Of a DNA stretch of 34,123 nt, positions 25,606 to 34,123 are shown piece after piece. Each line of letters begins with the position of its first letter. Position 1 is the stretch's first letter. Origin of the DNA: Mesostigma viride (Eukaryota > Streptophyta > Mesostigmatophyceae > Mesostigmatales > Mesostigmataceae); the NCBI GenBank assembly GCA_009746045.1, contig RPFO01000967.1:1-34123 (forward strand). The letters are read 5' to 3'. The position numbers were made by a program, and so were the translations under genes. Below the pieces are notes generated by a model. That model was not told the origin of the DNA. It was given only the letters and a program-made list of their open reading frames with translations, and did no database searches.

Positions 25606-26968
25606 CTCCGACCGCCGTTCATCGCCATTATCTTCGCGTGTTCCAAAAGCCGCGCAAACCAGGGATAAATTCGCTCTTGGGTCAACGGGTCCACGGGTGT
25701 CGTGTCACCGAACATCGCTTTGTATGCCTCGTAGTACGCTCGATCCACGCCCTCGCCCACGCCCTCCAGGGCGCGGCGAGGGAGGCCGGTCGTGTAGTCC
25801 CACGCGCGTCGAGGTATGCCGGACGTGTTCTCCCACGCGTTGGACACCGCAGTCTGTACGCCGAAGTCGGACGGACGCATCCCCGGGCCGTGCGCGCCCG
25901 CCATCAGGGCCGCGTACAGCGACAACAGTTCCTTGGGCGAGCTCCTGCCTCGCGCGTACTCGTACAGTCCCGACGCGGCGATCGGAGCGGTGCGAGCGAG
26001 CGCCTCGGCGTTCGCGCTCATGCCGGACGCCAGGTACGGGACCGCGTACTGGGACGCGAGGGCCGCGGCCATCGGCGCGAGACGGACGTTGGACGCCATG
26101 TTCTTGGCGGTCTGCCACTTGCTCGCGGGGTCGTACCTCGCGGCCAGCCCGCTGTCCATCGCGGTCTTGGCGGCGCTGGTCAACGCGAAGGCGGCCGGGC
26201 CGAGCGCGGACCCGGCGATCGGCATAGCGGACATGACCGTGTCCGTCAGACTCGGGCCGTGCTTGTAGGTCTTGTACCCGCCGTACAGCCCCGACGCGAT
26301 CATCGGAACGGCCATCAGACTCGACACCCCTCCTTGCCCCAGTTGCTTGATGCCCATGCCGACCTGCGCGGCCGCGGGGGCGTACGCGCCCAGCTTGGCC
26401 ATCCCGCCCATCGCGGTGCTCGCCGCCTTTCCGATGGTCCCGTATTGTCCGACCTTGTTGAGAAAACTCTGGAACAGGCCCGAGGCTTTGGCGTCGATCG
26501 CCCCCTTGACGGTCCCGTCGCCGGCCTCCCCCCTCCTCCCTCGCCCGCCTGGATCCCACCGGCGTACGTCGCGTTCGCCAACCCGCGACCGTCGGGCACG
26601 ACGATCGACGTGACGAAGTCCTCGTACGTGTACGGCTTCGGCACGATGAGCAGATCACCGGCGGAGAGCGTCCGCGGGGACACGTGGGGGTTCGCGATGA
26701 TGAGTTCCTCGGGCATGGTGTTGAACCTGGCGGCGATGGACGACCACGTGTCGCGCTCTTGGACGACGTACGTCTGCCGGTCGGAGAACGGGTTGGCCTT
26801 CTGCAACGACCCGCGCGCCTCCATCACGGTCGTGGGCTTGACGATCTGGTCGTAGATGCGGTTCAGGACGTTCTCGTCCGCCTCGGTGCGGTCAGGGTCC
26901 ATCTTGGCGTGCTGCTGTTCCTCCAAGAACGCCTTGAACGCTTGGAGTATGTCCGGGCTCGCGTTCAT
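25602..26968 (-). CDS. LysM-domain protein with hydrophobic tail (frame break)
   Basis: It starts at ATG 26968. Residues 66-111 are a LysM domain (QTYVVQERDTWSSIAARFNT...LSAGDLLIVPKPY). LysM modules bind N-acetylglucosamine polymers such as chitin or peptidoglycan. A Gly-rich linker contains a G-run near 26527-26532 where the frame shifts; after it the other frame reads on (DGTVKGAIDAKASGLFQSFL) to the stop at 25602, giving about 450 aa. The second part is rich in Ala and Gly with several hydrophobic helices (SSLMAVPMIASGLYGGY, GSALGPAAFALTSAA), suggesting membrane or inner-capsid location. Its 3' end overlaps the convergent MCP by four bases. TATAAA lies about 15 bases before the start. Confidence 0.78.
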
Positions 26969-27029
26969 GACCGTTCGCGGTTTATAATTAGAGCCGACAA
27001 ATAAATGCCGTAGCGGATGCGCGTCGTCG

Positions 27030-27506
27030 TCACTCGGCCTCGACCGTCACCCGGACGCGCTTGCCATCGCCCAAGACGAACACCTTGGTCGAGGCCGAGT
27101 CTTGTCGCCGGCCCGCCGGGTCGCATCGACCGGGCTCGAGCATTCCCAGGATGGCGCGGACGGCGTGGATGGCCTCGTCGTCGTCGGGCAACTCGTGCGT
27201 CTCGAGTCCGCCGACGAGCTCGCCCTCGCACCTCGATCGTCGCGGCGCCGTCTTAGATCGCGGCGGGGCCGCGGCCGTCCCCGCCTCCTCCGGTTCCTCG
27301 TCGTCGTCGTAGTCGTCGTCCGTGTCGCACTCGTCGCAGGAAACGTCCTCCTCCATGTCGTCGTCCGCCGGGATGTCGAACACGACCTCCCCGTCGTCCG
27401 TCATGCTGACCGCCCACCCCTTGTGGATGCCGGACATGACGAGCTCGACGAGTTCGCGATCGTGACGCAGGGAGGAGTCGCGGCACTGGGAGCGAGTCTT
27501 GGCCAT
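27030..27506 (-). CDS. Acidic 158-aa protein, unrecognised
   Basis: ATG 27506 (GCCATGG on the complement) with GTATAC 12-16 bases upstream. Residues ~1-50 look folded (MSGIHKGWAVSMTDDGEVVFD), residues 50-80 are a dense Asp/Glu stretch with CDECD, and the end is a small beta-like unit (TKVFVLGDGKRVRVTVEAE). It might be a nuclear or DNA-mimicking regulator, but I do not recognise it. It is divergent from the gene at 27652. Confidence 0.7.
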   Translation of the reverse strand: MAKTRSQCRDSSLRHDRELVELVMSGIHKGWAVSMTDDGEVVFDIPADDDMEEDVSCDECDTDDDYDDDEEPEEAGTAAAPPRSKTAPRRSRCEGELVGGLETHELPDDDEAIHAVRAILGMLEPGRCDPAGRRQDSASTKVFVLGDGKRVRVTVEAE

Positions 27507-27651
27507 GGCGGACGGGGTATACTTTTGCGCGGATAAAAAAAATCGGCCCGCTGAAACGAGTTTCGACGCCTGTCGGCCCGATACCGTCGCGATCCCGTCG
27601 CGGAGAATATTCTCGCGAGGTTACTAGAGACCACTGAGGGAGGCGCAGATC

Positions 27652-27914
27652 ATGTCGGACCCGAAACCGGTGAAGACGCTGGAGGCGCGGACGGTGAACG
27701 TGTCCCGCATCCGTTTCGCGACGGGCGAGATGATGTTCACGACGAACCCGATCGACGTGGGCGACCACAGGCTGTACTCGGCCCGCTTCGAGGGGTGCCG
27801 TACCTGTACATCATGGAGAGGTCGGACGAGCCGGGCGGCGGGCTGCAGAACGTTCCCGACCCGACGTTCAACGGTTACACGATCCTACAAAGCATCGGCC
27901 CGCCCGCGACGTAG
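27652..27914 (+). CDS. Small unrecognised protein (frame break at GGGG)
   Basis: ATG 27652. The first ~48 codons (MSDPKPVKTLEARTVNVSRI...) lead to GGGG at 27792-27795. There the reading continues convincingly in another frame (VPYLYIMERSDEPGGGL...NGYTILQSIGPP) to TAG at 27912-27914, giving about 87 aa. The restored C-terminal sequence has normal composition, while the unshifted frame is Arg/Thr/Ser-rich noise. The context between structural genes and PCNA suggests a small virion or replication accessory protein; function is unknown. Confidence 0.68.
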
Positions 27915-28045
27915 ATAAGCACGCTCGGCCGAGCTTCTCGTCGTCCATCGACTCGATCACACGCCGCGCGTTCGGCGGAGGAGGACGAATTTCTCGTCCC
28001 GTTGTCGTGACACTCCCGTCGGACGTCTGCGCTGTCCATTTCGCC

Positions 28046-28825
28046 ATGGAGTTCCGGACAGTCCAAGGGTCCTCTATCAAGCTGCTGGTGGAGGCGTTGA
28101 AAGAGCTGACCAACGACGTGAACTTCTACTTCGGATCGGACGGCGTCCGCATCACGGCCTTCGACAACGCGCACTGCGCCCTATTCCACGTGCTGTTGGA
28201 GGCCGATAAGATCGAGGAGTACGTCTGCACGAAACCGTGCACGGTGGGCATCAGCCTGGTGAACATGTTCAAACTGATCAAGAACGTCGGGGTGTCGGAC
28301 GAACTGGAGATGAAGTTGGACGCGGCGTCCATGGACGTGATGGAGATCCACATCTCGAACGCGGACAAGAGCGCGAGGTGGTCGTACAAGATGAAGCTGC
28401 TGGACATCGACGAGCAGTCCCTCAGCATCCCCGAAAAGCAGTACATGACGCTCGTGACGATGGCGAGCTCGGAATTCCAAAAGATCTGCCGCGACCTGTC
28501 GATCGTGTCCGACAACGTGAGGATCAAGTGCACGGGCGAGGACATCGTGTTCGCGTGCGAGGGCGACATCGGGTCGTGCGTGCTCGAAATCGGGAAGACG
28601 TTCCCCAACATGAAGGTGGAGACGGGGGAGGACGACGCGATCGACGAGGAGTTCTCGCTGCGATACCTGTGCACGTTCGCGAAGGCGGGCGGACTGTGCA
28701 GCAGTGTGAACCTGTTCCTGAGTCCCGAGTACCCCATCATCGTCAAGTACCGCGTGGGAGACCTGGGGACGCTGCTGTACGCGCTGGCCCCGAAGATTTC
28801 GGGCGACCAGATGGACGCGGAGTGA
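28046..28825 (+). CDS. PCNA: PCNA-like DNA sliding clamp
   Basis: 259 aa from ATG 28046 (CGCCATGGAG), the usual length for PCNA (~260). Recognisable features are the N-terminal MEFRTVQGSSIKLLVEALKE, the FGSDGVRITAFDNAHCALFHVLL core equivalent to the DxxH segment, a linker near residues 115-130 (LLDIDEQSLSIPE), and the C-terminal domain ending LGTLLYALAPKI. PCNA forms a trimeric ring that tethers DNA polymerase and repair enzymes. Viral copies are common in NCLDVs. AATAAA is at about 28901. It is convergent with VLTF3, 117 bases away. Confidence 0.95.
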   Translation: MEFRTVQGSSIKLLVEALKELTNDVNFYFGSDGVRITAFDNAHCALFHVLLEADKIEEYVCTKPCTVGISLVNMFKLIKNVGVSDELEMKLDAASMDVMEIHISNADKSARWSYKMKLLDIDEQSLSIPEKQYMTLVTMASSEFQKICRDLSIVSDNVRIKCTGEDIVFACEGDIGSCVLEIGKTFPNMKVETGEDDAIDEEFSLRYLCTFAKAGGLCSSVNLFLSPEYPIIVKYRVGDLGTLLYALAPKISGDQMDAE

Positions 28826-28942
28826 CCGCGTCGTAGAAACGTAGTTGGGCGTGTGAGCTCGATCGTATGCGCATGCAAGACAATTCGTATTCATAATCAT
28901 AATAAAATAACATTCATCACCATCGGTATGGCGATCCGCGTC

Positions 28943-30199
28943 TCACGAAGTGCTAGGAATGTACTGCCACCCCAACTTTTTGCAAATCCCCTTCCAAATG
29001 ACATCCTGTCCCCACAGCTTCTCCCGGCTCTTCAGCAGGGGGAAGTACGGGATGAACTGGTCGTAGCTCATGAGCTCGCACAGTTTGTGCAGGCAGTAGG
29101 AGTAGTTCAAAAAATTCTTGCGGTCCTTGGGACAGACCTCCTCGAAGGGGGCCTGCATCATGCGGAACATGTTCCGCAACCGCTCCTCCTGCTCCGTGGT
29201 CATGGTGGGCGGCGACGTGCCCGCGAGGATGTGCGTGATCTGGAACCGGTGTTCGAAGAACTTGGACATCTTCAACTTCCGCAGGAACTTGCGCACGTTC
29301 TCGGGGGTGATGTCCGAGGCGGCGGTCATGCGCGCCTTCTTGAACTCCGCGCGCACGGCGTCCACGACCTCGTCGGGGATGACGGACCGTTCGCGCGCGT
29401 GGAATTGGGACAGCGTCTCGTTGAAATGGTTGATGCGCTTGTAGCAGTAGTCCGCGTTGTTGATCGAGGTGCCGTAGGGGAACGCCTCGACGCCGTCGTT
29501 GTGCGCGGGCTCGCACGTCCCACATCGCGAGCAGACGAGCGCGCCGTCCGCCACGACTTCCACCATGTTGACCTCGCACTCCGCGCAGAAACCGTACACG
29601 ACCATCTGGTCCTCGCGCTGGCACTCGACGGCCACCTGGCCCTGCTCGTCCTCGAACGGGAGGTAGTGGTACCGTTCGATGGCCCTCATGAAATCGCGGT
29701 ACAGGGACCGACGGTTGACGTCGATCGGCTTCGAGTCGCCGCTCGCCCCGCCTCCCGTCTCGGCCCCCCCTCCCTGCGTCTTCTGGCGCTTCCGGTTGGA
29801 ATCCGATACGGCCACGACGTAGTCTCGGTAGACGGGCGCGGCGTCCAGCAGGAACTCGATCTCGTCCTCGCCCGTCTCGATGACCCGTACGGCGTCCGCC
29901 GCCTTTCGGATCTTCCGCCTCAACTCCGCCGCCTCGACGGGGTCCGAGGACCCCTCGAGCCGCGCCTCCATGTCCCGGACCTCCTTCCTCATCGCGTCGA
30001 CTTCCCCCCTCCTCTTCTCGAAAAATTCCATGCACTCCCGCATCTTGGACTCCACCGTGGACAGCGTCTTGGACATCCCCGCCGACTTCACGCGTCCGGT
30101 CACCACGGGAGTAGAGGAACATATTTTGGCCGCGGCCGGGACGGCGCGCCCGTCCGACGAGGGCGCGGACGGCGCGGACATCCTGCTCGTCCCTATCAT
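28943..30199 (-). CDS. VLTF3-like late transcription factor
   Basis: 418 aa from ATG 30199; a second in-frame ATG lies six codons on (30181). An N-terminal ~200 residues contain a coiled coil (ESKMRECMEFFEKRRGEVDA...) and a Ser/Gly linker. Then follow a zinc ribbon (FCAECEVNMVEV...LVCSRCGTCE) and the family hallmark YKRINHFNETLSQFHARE, with the downstream conserved helices up to WGQDVIWKGICKKLGWQYIP. This is the poxvirus A2L/VLTF3 family, an NCLDV hallmark required for late transcription. A CATAAAAGG box lies about 45 bases upstream. The long open stretch beyond the start is GC-driven and lacks conservation signals. Confidence 0.93.
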   Translation of the reverse strand: MIGTSRMSAPSAPSSDGRAVPAAAKICSSTPVVTGRVKSAGMSKTLSTVESKMRECMEFFEKRRGEVDAMRKEVRDMEARLEGSSDPVEAAELRRKIRKAADAVRVIETGEDEIEFLLDAAPVYRDYVVAVSDSNRKRQKTQGGGAETGGGASGDSKPIDVNRRSLYRDFMRAIERYHYLPFEDEQGQVAVECQREDQMVVYGFCAECEVNMVEVVADGALVCSRCGTCEPAHNDGVEAFPYGTSINNADYCYKRINHFNETLSQFHARERSVIPDEVVDAVRAEFKKARMTAASDITPENVRKFLRKLKMSKFFEHRFQITHILAGTSPPTMTTEQEERLRNMFRMMQAPFEEVCPKDRKNFLNYSYCLHKLCELMSYDQFIPYFPLLKSREKLWGQDVIWKGICKKLGWQYIPSTS

Positions 30200-30343
30200 A
30201 ACAACGCGCAGATTCTCCGTTCGCGACCGAGGTCGAGCGGGTCGCTCCCTTTTATGCTCCGTCGGTCGCGTCGGCGGGGAGGTTCGTTCAGCGGACGGGA
30301 TCTTTTTTCCGCGCATGTAGCATAGATCTCCTCCGACCCCACG

Positions 30344-30859
30344 ATGACGACCTCTCACGCCTCCCACTCTTCCGTGTCCAAGGACGTCGAGATCCTGGTC
30401 GAGTCGTCGACGGCGGACGGGCCACCAAAGGCCAAGAAGGCCAGGAAGACCAAGGACGCCCCCGCCGCCGCCCCCGCCCCATCGCACGACAAGCCCGAGT
30501 CCGCCTCCGCGGATCCCGCCCCCGCCCCGGCGGTCGCCGAGGTGAAGATGGAAACCGACTCGCGCGCCAAGCCCGCGAGGCGAGCGGCGCGCGAAGAGAC
30601 CGGCGATTCCGGCGTCGAGACCGAGCCCAAAAAGAACAAGGTCATGAGTTCGTCGATCCCCGAGCTGACGGTCGGGGACGTGCGCAAGTGTTTGAACCAG
30701 ATCCGGCGCAAGGGGCAGGCCATCCAGAGCCAGCACCTGTTGCAAAACGGGTGGACCGCGGGCGATTTCGCGCTCAAGTACCTGCTCGGGAACTCGTCCA
30801 CCCGCAAGGCCGGGAAGTTCGCCGATGCCGAAGAGGAGCCGGGCAAGACGGACGCCTGA
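30344..30859 (+). CDS. Unrecognised 171-aa protein, disordered N terminus
   Basis: ATG 30344, divergent from VLTF3. Residues 1-100 are disordered, with an NLS-like PPKAKKARKTK, Ala/Pro repeats and acidic patches. Residues ~103-150 look folded (IPELTVGDVRKCLNQIRRKGQAIQ...WTAGDFALKYLLGN) and helical. This could be a nuclear DNA-binding or transcription accessory protein, by composition only. AATAAA lies at 30910-30915. Confidence 0.72.
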   Translation: MTTSHASHSSVSKDVEILVESSTADGPPKAKKARKTKDAPAAAPAPSHDKPESASADPAPAPAVAEVKMETDSRAKPARRAAREETGDSGVETEPKKNKVMSSSIPELTVGDVRKCLNQIRRKGQAIQSQHLLQNGWTAGDFALKYLLGNSSTRKAGKFADAEEEPGKTDA

Positions 30860-30986
30860 AAGACGATCCGTTCGCCCCGTGCGACGAATGAACGTGTGAA
30901 TGCCTAACTAATAAAAATCCGTTCCTATAAACCGCGCGTCTTCTCATGCTTCTCATGCACTCGCGTAGACAGACCATAGTCCGTAG

Positions 30987-31627
30987 CTAGTCTAGTCGAT
31001 CCGCGACGTCGTCCCACGACGCGTCCAGGGCGGACGCGTAGACCGCGTAATCGGCTTTGGGTAGTGTTTTGCGAGGTGCGTCTTCGTGACGGCGTTGTCC
31101 TCGTTCAAGGTAGCCCCCAACACGGTCAGCACCAAGCCCCGCTCGCGGCACATCCGTTCGGCGTCCGCGAAAGGGACGGCGTGCAGGAACGTGGACTCCA
31201 TTTCGTCGGCCGTCTCCTCCCCCAGCCGGTCGACGGGCCGGCACAGCTTCAGCAGCAGCAGGAGGTCGATGTTCGGGTGTTCCAGGACGTAGTCCGCGGA
31301 CTTCCCCACCCGGTCGTCCTCCGTCATGTGGCACGCCATGTCCACGGCGACGGCCGATTCGTCGAACGCCACGAGATGGGTGTACGGCCTCGGGCCGGCG
31401 CCGGACTTGCGATCGGACTCGATCGTGTGGACGCCGAAGTAGCGACGGTAGGGCTCGTTGCGGCCTATCAGGTACACGGTGCGACCCTCGGGTTCGTCGG
31501 AGGATCCGCTTTCGCCCCGCGAGTACGTTTTCGCGAACGCGCCGCCGCGGACGTCGACGGATCGGCGAGGACGAGGACCATACCGCGCGGAAGGAGGCGC
31601 GAGGACTGATCGAGCGATCGCGGCCAT
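30987..31627 (-). CDS. Unrecognised ~213-aa protein (frame break near 3' end)
   Basis: ATG 31627 begins MAAIARSVLAPPSARYGPRP. The body is a well-formed alpha/beta sequence (TVYLIGRNEPYRRYFGVHTI, THLVAFDESAVAVDMACHM, HPNIDLLLLLKLCRPVD). Near 31055 the frame breaks in a CCC run; the alternative frame continues with KADYAVYASALDASWDDVAD to TAG at 30987. No family recognised. The upstream 160 bases contain AAATAAATAT serving the divergent gene at 31793. Confidence 0.7.
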
Positions 31628-31792
31628 CGTCGGTTGAGGTACCCCGCGATTATTTTCGGACCCCGTTCGAACGCACCCCGCGCGCGAACGAGATGCGCGG
31701 TACCACCGGAGGTGAAGTGCGCGATTCGGGACGATCGAGAAGCCGCGAAAGGTAAATAAATATCCCCGGATACGATAGAATCGCGACCGGTC

Positions 31793-32317
31793 ATGAAACG
31801 GTGTGGCGCCACGACCGCGAGCGGACGCAGGTGTCGCAACTCGGCGTCGTGCCCCGCGCACTCCGGCGGAAAGAGAACCGGAGCCCCTACCGTCAAGAAG
31901 CGAATGACGAGAGCGAGCGCGAGCCGGACACGGGCCCGGACCCGGACACGGACGCGGCACTCGGCGCGGTCCCACGCGGTCACGAACATCGATCCCATGT
32001 TCAATCGGGGACTCGACCTCCACGACGACCCGATGGACGCGCCCGGGCACGCGCCTCCCGACCGGCTCTTCCAAGACCCCAACATCGCGATCCCCGTTCC
32101 GAACGGGTTCGTCGCGCCTCAGAACCCGTACGCGATCGACATGGACGACATCCCCATGGTCGACTACCCGTTCGAGAACGGGAACATCGACTTCATACCC
32201 GCCGGCGGGGACCACGACGAGGCGCAGAAGAGACACCGCCGTCGTACCGCGTCGGCTCGTGCCGGGCCGACCGCGCGCCGTTCTACCTCTTCCGCGCGCA
32301 AACGTTCTAAAAAGTGA
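31793..32317 (+). CDS. Protein with C-x9-C-x5-C-x2-H zinc motif
   Basis: 174 aa. C4-x9-C14-x5-C20-x2-H23 at the N terminus (RCGATTASGRRC) is the same small zinc motif as in the 18844 gene. A block of Arg/Thr dipeptides follows (residues ~43-58, TRARTRTRTRH). Then come an Asp/Pro/Asn-rich region (FNRGLDLHDDPMD, DMDDIPMVDYPFENGN) and a basic tail (ARKRSKK). The basic ends suggest nucleic-acid binding or virion DNA packing; this is inference. AATAAA lies at 32389-32394. Confidence 0.72.
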   Translation: MKRCGATTASGRRCRNSASCPAHSGGKRTGAPTVKKRMTRASASRTRARTRTRTRHSARSHAVTNIDPMFNRGLDLHDDPMDAPGHAPPDRLFQDPNIAIPVPNGFVAPQNPYAIDMDDIPMVDYPFENGNIDFIPAGGDHDEAQKRHRRRTASARAGPTARRSTSSARKRSKK

Positions 32318-32493
32318 CGCGCGATCTACCGTCTAACCGACACTCCGCGCGCGATCCTACGATGGTGGTTCCACGTGACATGTGCGAGAATAAATAGGAC
32401 GTAAAGATTCGTTTATTCATAAGCATAAGCGGGAGGCGGGAAGCTCGAACCGTTGAGTTCGTGCTCCGACGGGTTCGGCGTTTTCCCGGGATT

Positions 32494-32964
32494 TTAACGG
32501 GCGTCCATGATCCGGAGGCACGACTCGTACTCGAGTCTCTCGGCCTCTTTCCGGACGAACTTGCGGAACGCCCAGAACTTGCGGGCGAAATCGTCCTCGG
32601 CCTTCCACCTCCTGGCGCCGTAAATGAAGAACGGGACACCCTCGGTGTCCTCGTAGGCGGCGCGCAATTCTTCGCGACACGCGGCGAAGTCCGGATTCGT
32701 CATGGCTTCGGCCACCCTCGCCCGTTCCGCCTTGGCCTCCGCGGCCTCCTTCGCGCGTCTCGCGTCCTCCGCGGCGTACCGCGCGCGGTTGATGTCCACC
32801 AACGTGGGCTGGACCGGGCAGTTCCCGACGGACGTGTTCAACGTCCCGGCGGCTTGTCTGCGCGCGAATTCGATCTCCATGTTCCGCAGGAACAACGGGA
32901 CGTCCGACTCGTCCTTTGCGGTCTCCGTGTCTCCGGCTGCCGTCGCGGGCGACGAGTCTGTCAT
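32494..32964 (-). CDS. Unrecognised 156-aa helical protein
   Basis: ATG 32964 with ACATAAAC about 12-20 bases upstream. The middle (residues ~60-95, RARYAAEDARRAKEAAEAKAE) is a long charged helix, probably coiled coil. The last third has conserved-looking aromatics (VPFFIYGARRWKAEDDFARK, FWAFRKFVRKEAERLEYE). AATAAA on the minus strand is at 32412-32417. Family not recognised; a structural or scaffold role is possible. Confidence 0.72.
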   Translation of the reverse strand: MTDSSPATAAGDTETAKDESDVPLFLRNMEIEFARRQAAGTLNTSVGNCPVQPTLVDINRARYAAEDARRAKEAAEAKAERARVAEAMTNPDFAACREELRAAYEDTEGVPFFIYGARRWKAEDDFARKFWAFRKFVRKEAERLEYESCLRIMDAR

Positions 32965-33028
32965 GCCGCCCCGTTTATGTACCGATCGGCATAAAAATCT
33001 TCGGCTGGACTAGATATACCGACAAACG

Positions 33029-34123
33029 ATGCCGACGAATCGCAGATCGACGCGCGTCCCGTCGACGCGACGCCCTCCTGGCGCCGCGCCGCGTTCGGAC
33101 GACATGGCGAGGAGCGCGTGGGATGTGCGCGGGACGACCCGCCCGCGGTCGCGGCACCACGCCGTCATGGCGGCGGCGTTCGCGTCGGCCACGGCCCCGG
33201 GACTCGAGTACCCCGGCGAGGACGCCCCGTTCTGCTCCCACGGGGTCGCCAAGGGGCTGACGATGGCCAGGGCGCTGAGGCTTTTCCGGGCGGTGTACCC
33301 GGACTTCCCGGAAGCCAGCTGCAGGAGATGACGCGCGACGAGATGTGCGAGAAGATGTCGTACGACGCCGTGGACGCCATGACCAAACTCGTGTGCGCGA
33401 AACTGATGGACGCCAACACCGACCCGGGGAGGATGGCGCACCTCGTGGCGATCGCCGCCGCGCTCGACGACAGACCGGCGGAGGCGTACGCGGGCATCCC
33501 GAAGCGGATCTTGTGCGAGATGATCTCCGAGCGTCTGAAGCCGCACCAACGGTTCCGCTTCCTGCGCAAACTCGTCCCGACCCGCGCGATGAAGTCGATC
33601 TCCGATTTCGCGCGCAAGGCCGCGGGCGCGGCGGGCGACGCCGCCCAGCTCGGCCAGATCGTGTTGTCCGCCCCGGGGGTCGAGAGCGTGCTGGGCCAGG
33701 CCCCTTTGTGGCTGCGAGGCGCGATGCTCGGTATGGGCGCGCTCAGGAGCATGTACCAGCCCAACGGCGTGCTGAAGGCCGGGTTCACGGCGACCGCGAT
33801 CCCCACGCTCCTCCAGCTCGCCAAGACTCCCGTCCCGTCCACACTGGGCCAATCGCTGGCGGGGATGCCGGACGGAGGCGGCGAGTCGACGCGGCCGCCC
33901 GGGCGTCGCCCGTCACGCAGAACACCTCGGCGGCTCCCCGACACGCGCACGACATCCTCTTCGACGACCCGGCGCCGTCGGTCGAAGGTCCGAGTTTCCA
34001 GGATCGATTGAGGGAGATGTCCTCCCGAGCCCTGGAGTGGGGCATGCAGAAGGCCGGAGAAGCGGGGGACGCGGCCCGCTTATACGGCCCCATGGCCGCT
34101 GAGAAGGCGACGGAGTGGCGGGA
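33029..34123 (+). CDS. Unrecognised helical protein, partial, two frame breaks
   Basis: ATG 33029 follows ATATACC by nine bases. The N terminus is basic (PTNRRSTRVPSTRRPP). The frame breaks near 33318 (GAAGCCAGCTG), continues with EMTRDEMCEKMSYDAVDAM, and breaks again near 33885. The third segment (ASPVTQNTSAAPRHAHDILF, then REMSSRALEWGMQKAGEAGD) runs off the window end. The centre is Ala-rich and helical with hydrophobic stretches (APLWLRGAMLGMGALRSMY, AGFTATAIPTLLQLA). Its composition recalls the C-terminal half of the LysM protein, so an inner-capsid or membrane role is plausible, not shown. Confidence 0.7.

Larger units (their letters stand above)
20062..33020. promoter_or_regulatory. TATAC-type late promoter motif before core genes
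   Basis: A TATAC core lies about 8-25 bases before the ATG of several core genes: GTATAC at 20067-20072 (half-size MCP), TATATACC near 22014-22021 (MCP), CTATAC near 23825-23830 (MCP), GTATAC at 27517-27522 (acidic protein), ATATACC at 33014-33020 (last gene). GATACGGG near 23947 precedes the fourth MCP. The range given spans the scattered sites. Leaders this short differ from those of the subtelomeric genes. Confidence 0.55.

Noticed and set aside
1-34123. tRNA or rRNA genes
   Set aside because: No cloverleaf-forming segment with GTTCAA-type T-arm or rRNA core was recognised by eye; a covariance-model search would be needed to exclude tRNAs.

Overview
This window is a subtelomeric end plus the start of the core genome of a large DNA virus of the phylum Nucleocytoviricota (NCLDV). 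The evidence is a cluster of four paralogous double-jelly-roll major capsid proteins (MCPs), a VLTF3-type late transcription factor and a PCNA sliding clamp. The DNA is GC-rich, has host-type spliceosomal introns and mostly resembles eukaryotic Pol II gene architecture near the end. I cannot assign a family from the sequence alone, and the host is unknown. Promoter motifs for NF-Y and bZIP-type factors suggest a host with a plant/algal- or protist-like bZIP repertoire (inference).

Region 1 (1-7600) is an enormous palindrome centred on base 3791. The inner arms (about 2075-5507) are near-perfect mirror images that differ only in short homopolymer lengths. The outer left arm (1 to about 2075) is an error-riddled copy of about 5508-7620. 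This looks like read-through of a covalently closed hairpin telomere, with the outer left arm left unpolished. Each arm carries a small gene (149 aa, with an H3-tail-like N terminus) and, facing away from it, an intron-containing SET-domain gene. The two share a promoter packed with CCAAT boxes.

Region 2 (7200-17660) is a repeat-rich subtelomere. It holds two more intron-containing genes: one (7492-8662) shares a C-terminal domain with the SET protein, and the other (10088-10803) is a cysteine-rich acidic protein. It also holds two inverted copies and one partial copy of an ~830-bp foldback element, several tandem-repeat families (23, 61, ~114 and 28 bp and a TGATTCCTCTGGA family), and several unrecognised genes. 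G-box (CCACGTGG) sites sit at an exact 9-bp distance from a CCAAT box, matching the ER-stress response element layout.

Region 3 (17860-34123) is the dense core: unknown small genes, two proteins with a C-x9-C-xn-C-x2-H zinc motif, the MCP cluster (19403-25605, including a half-size MCP), a LysM protein, PCNA, VLTF3 and other putative structural or regulatory proteins. Many of these genes have a TATAC-type motif 10-25 nt before the ATG, unlike the CCAAT/TATA/intron/AATAAA genes of region 2.

At least nine single-base frame breaks interrupt otherwise convincing genes, most of them in short G or C runs. Together with the noisy left arm, this points to residual long-read sequencing indels rather than true pseudogenes. 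Coordinates of the broken genes below span all fragments.
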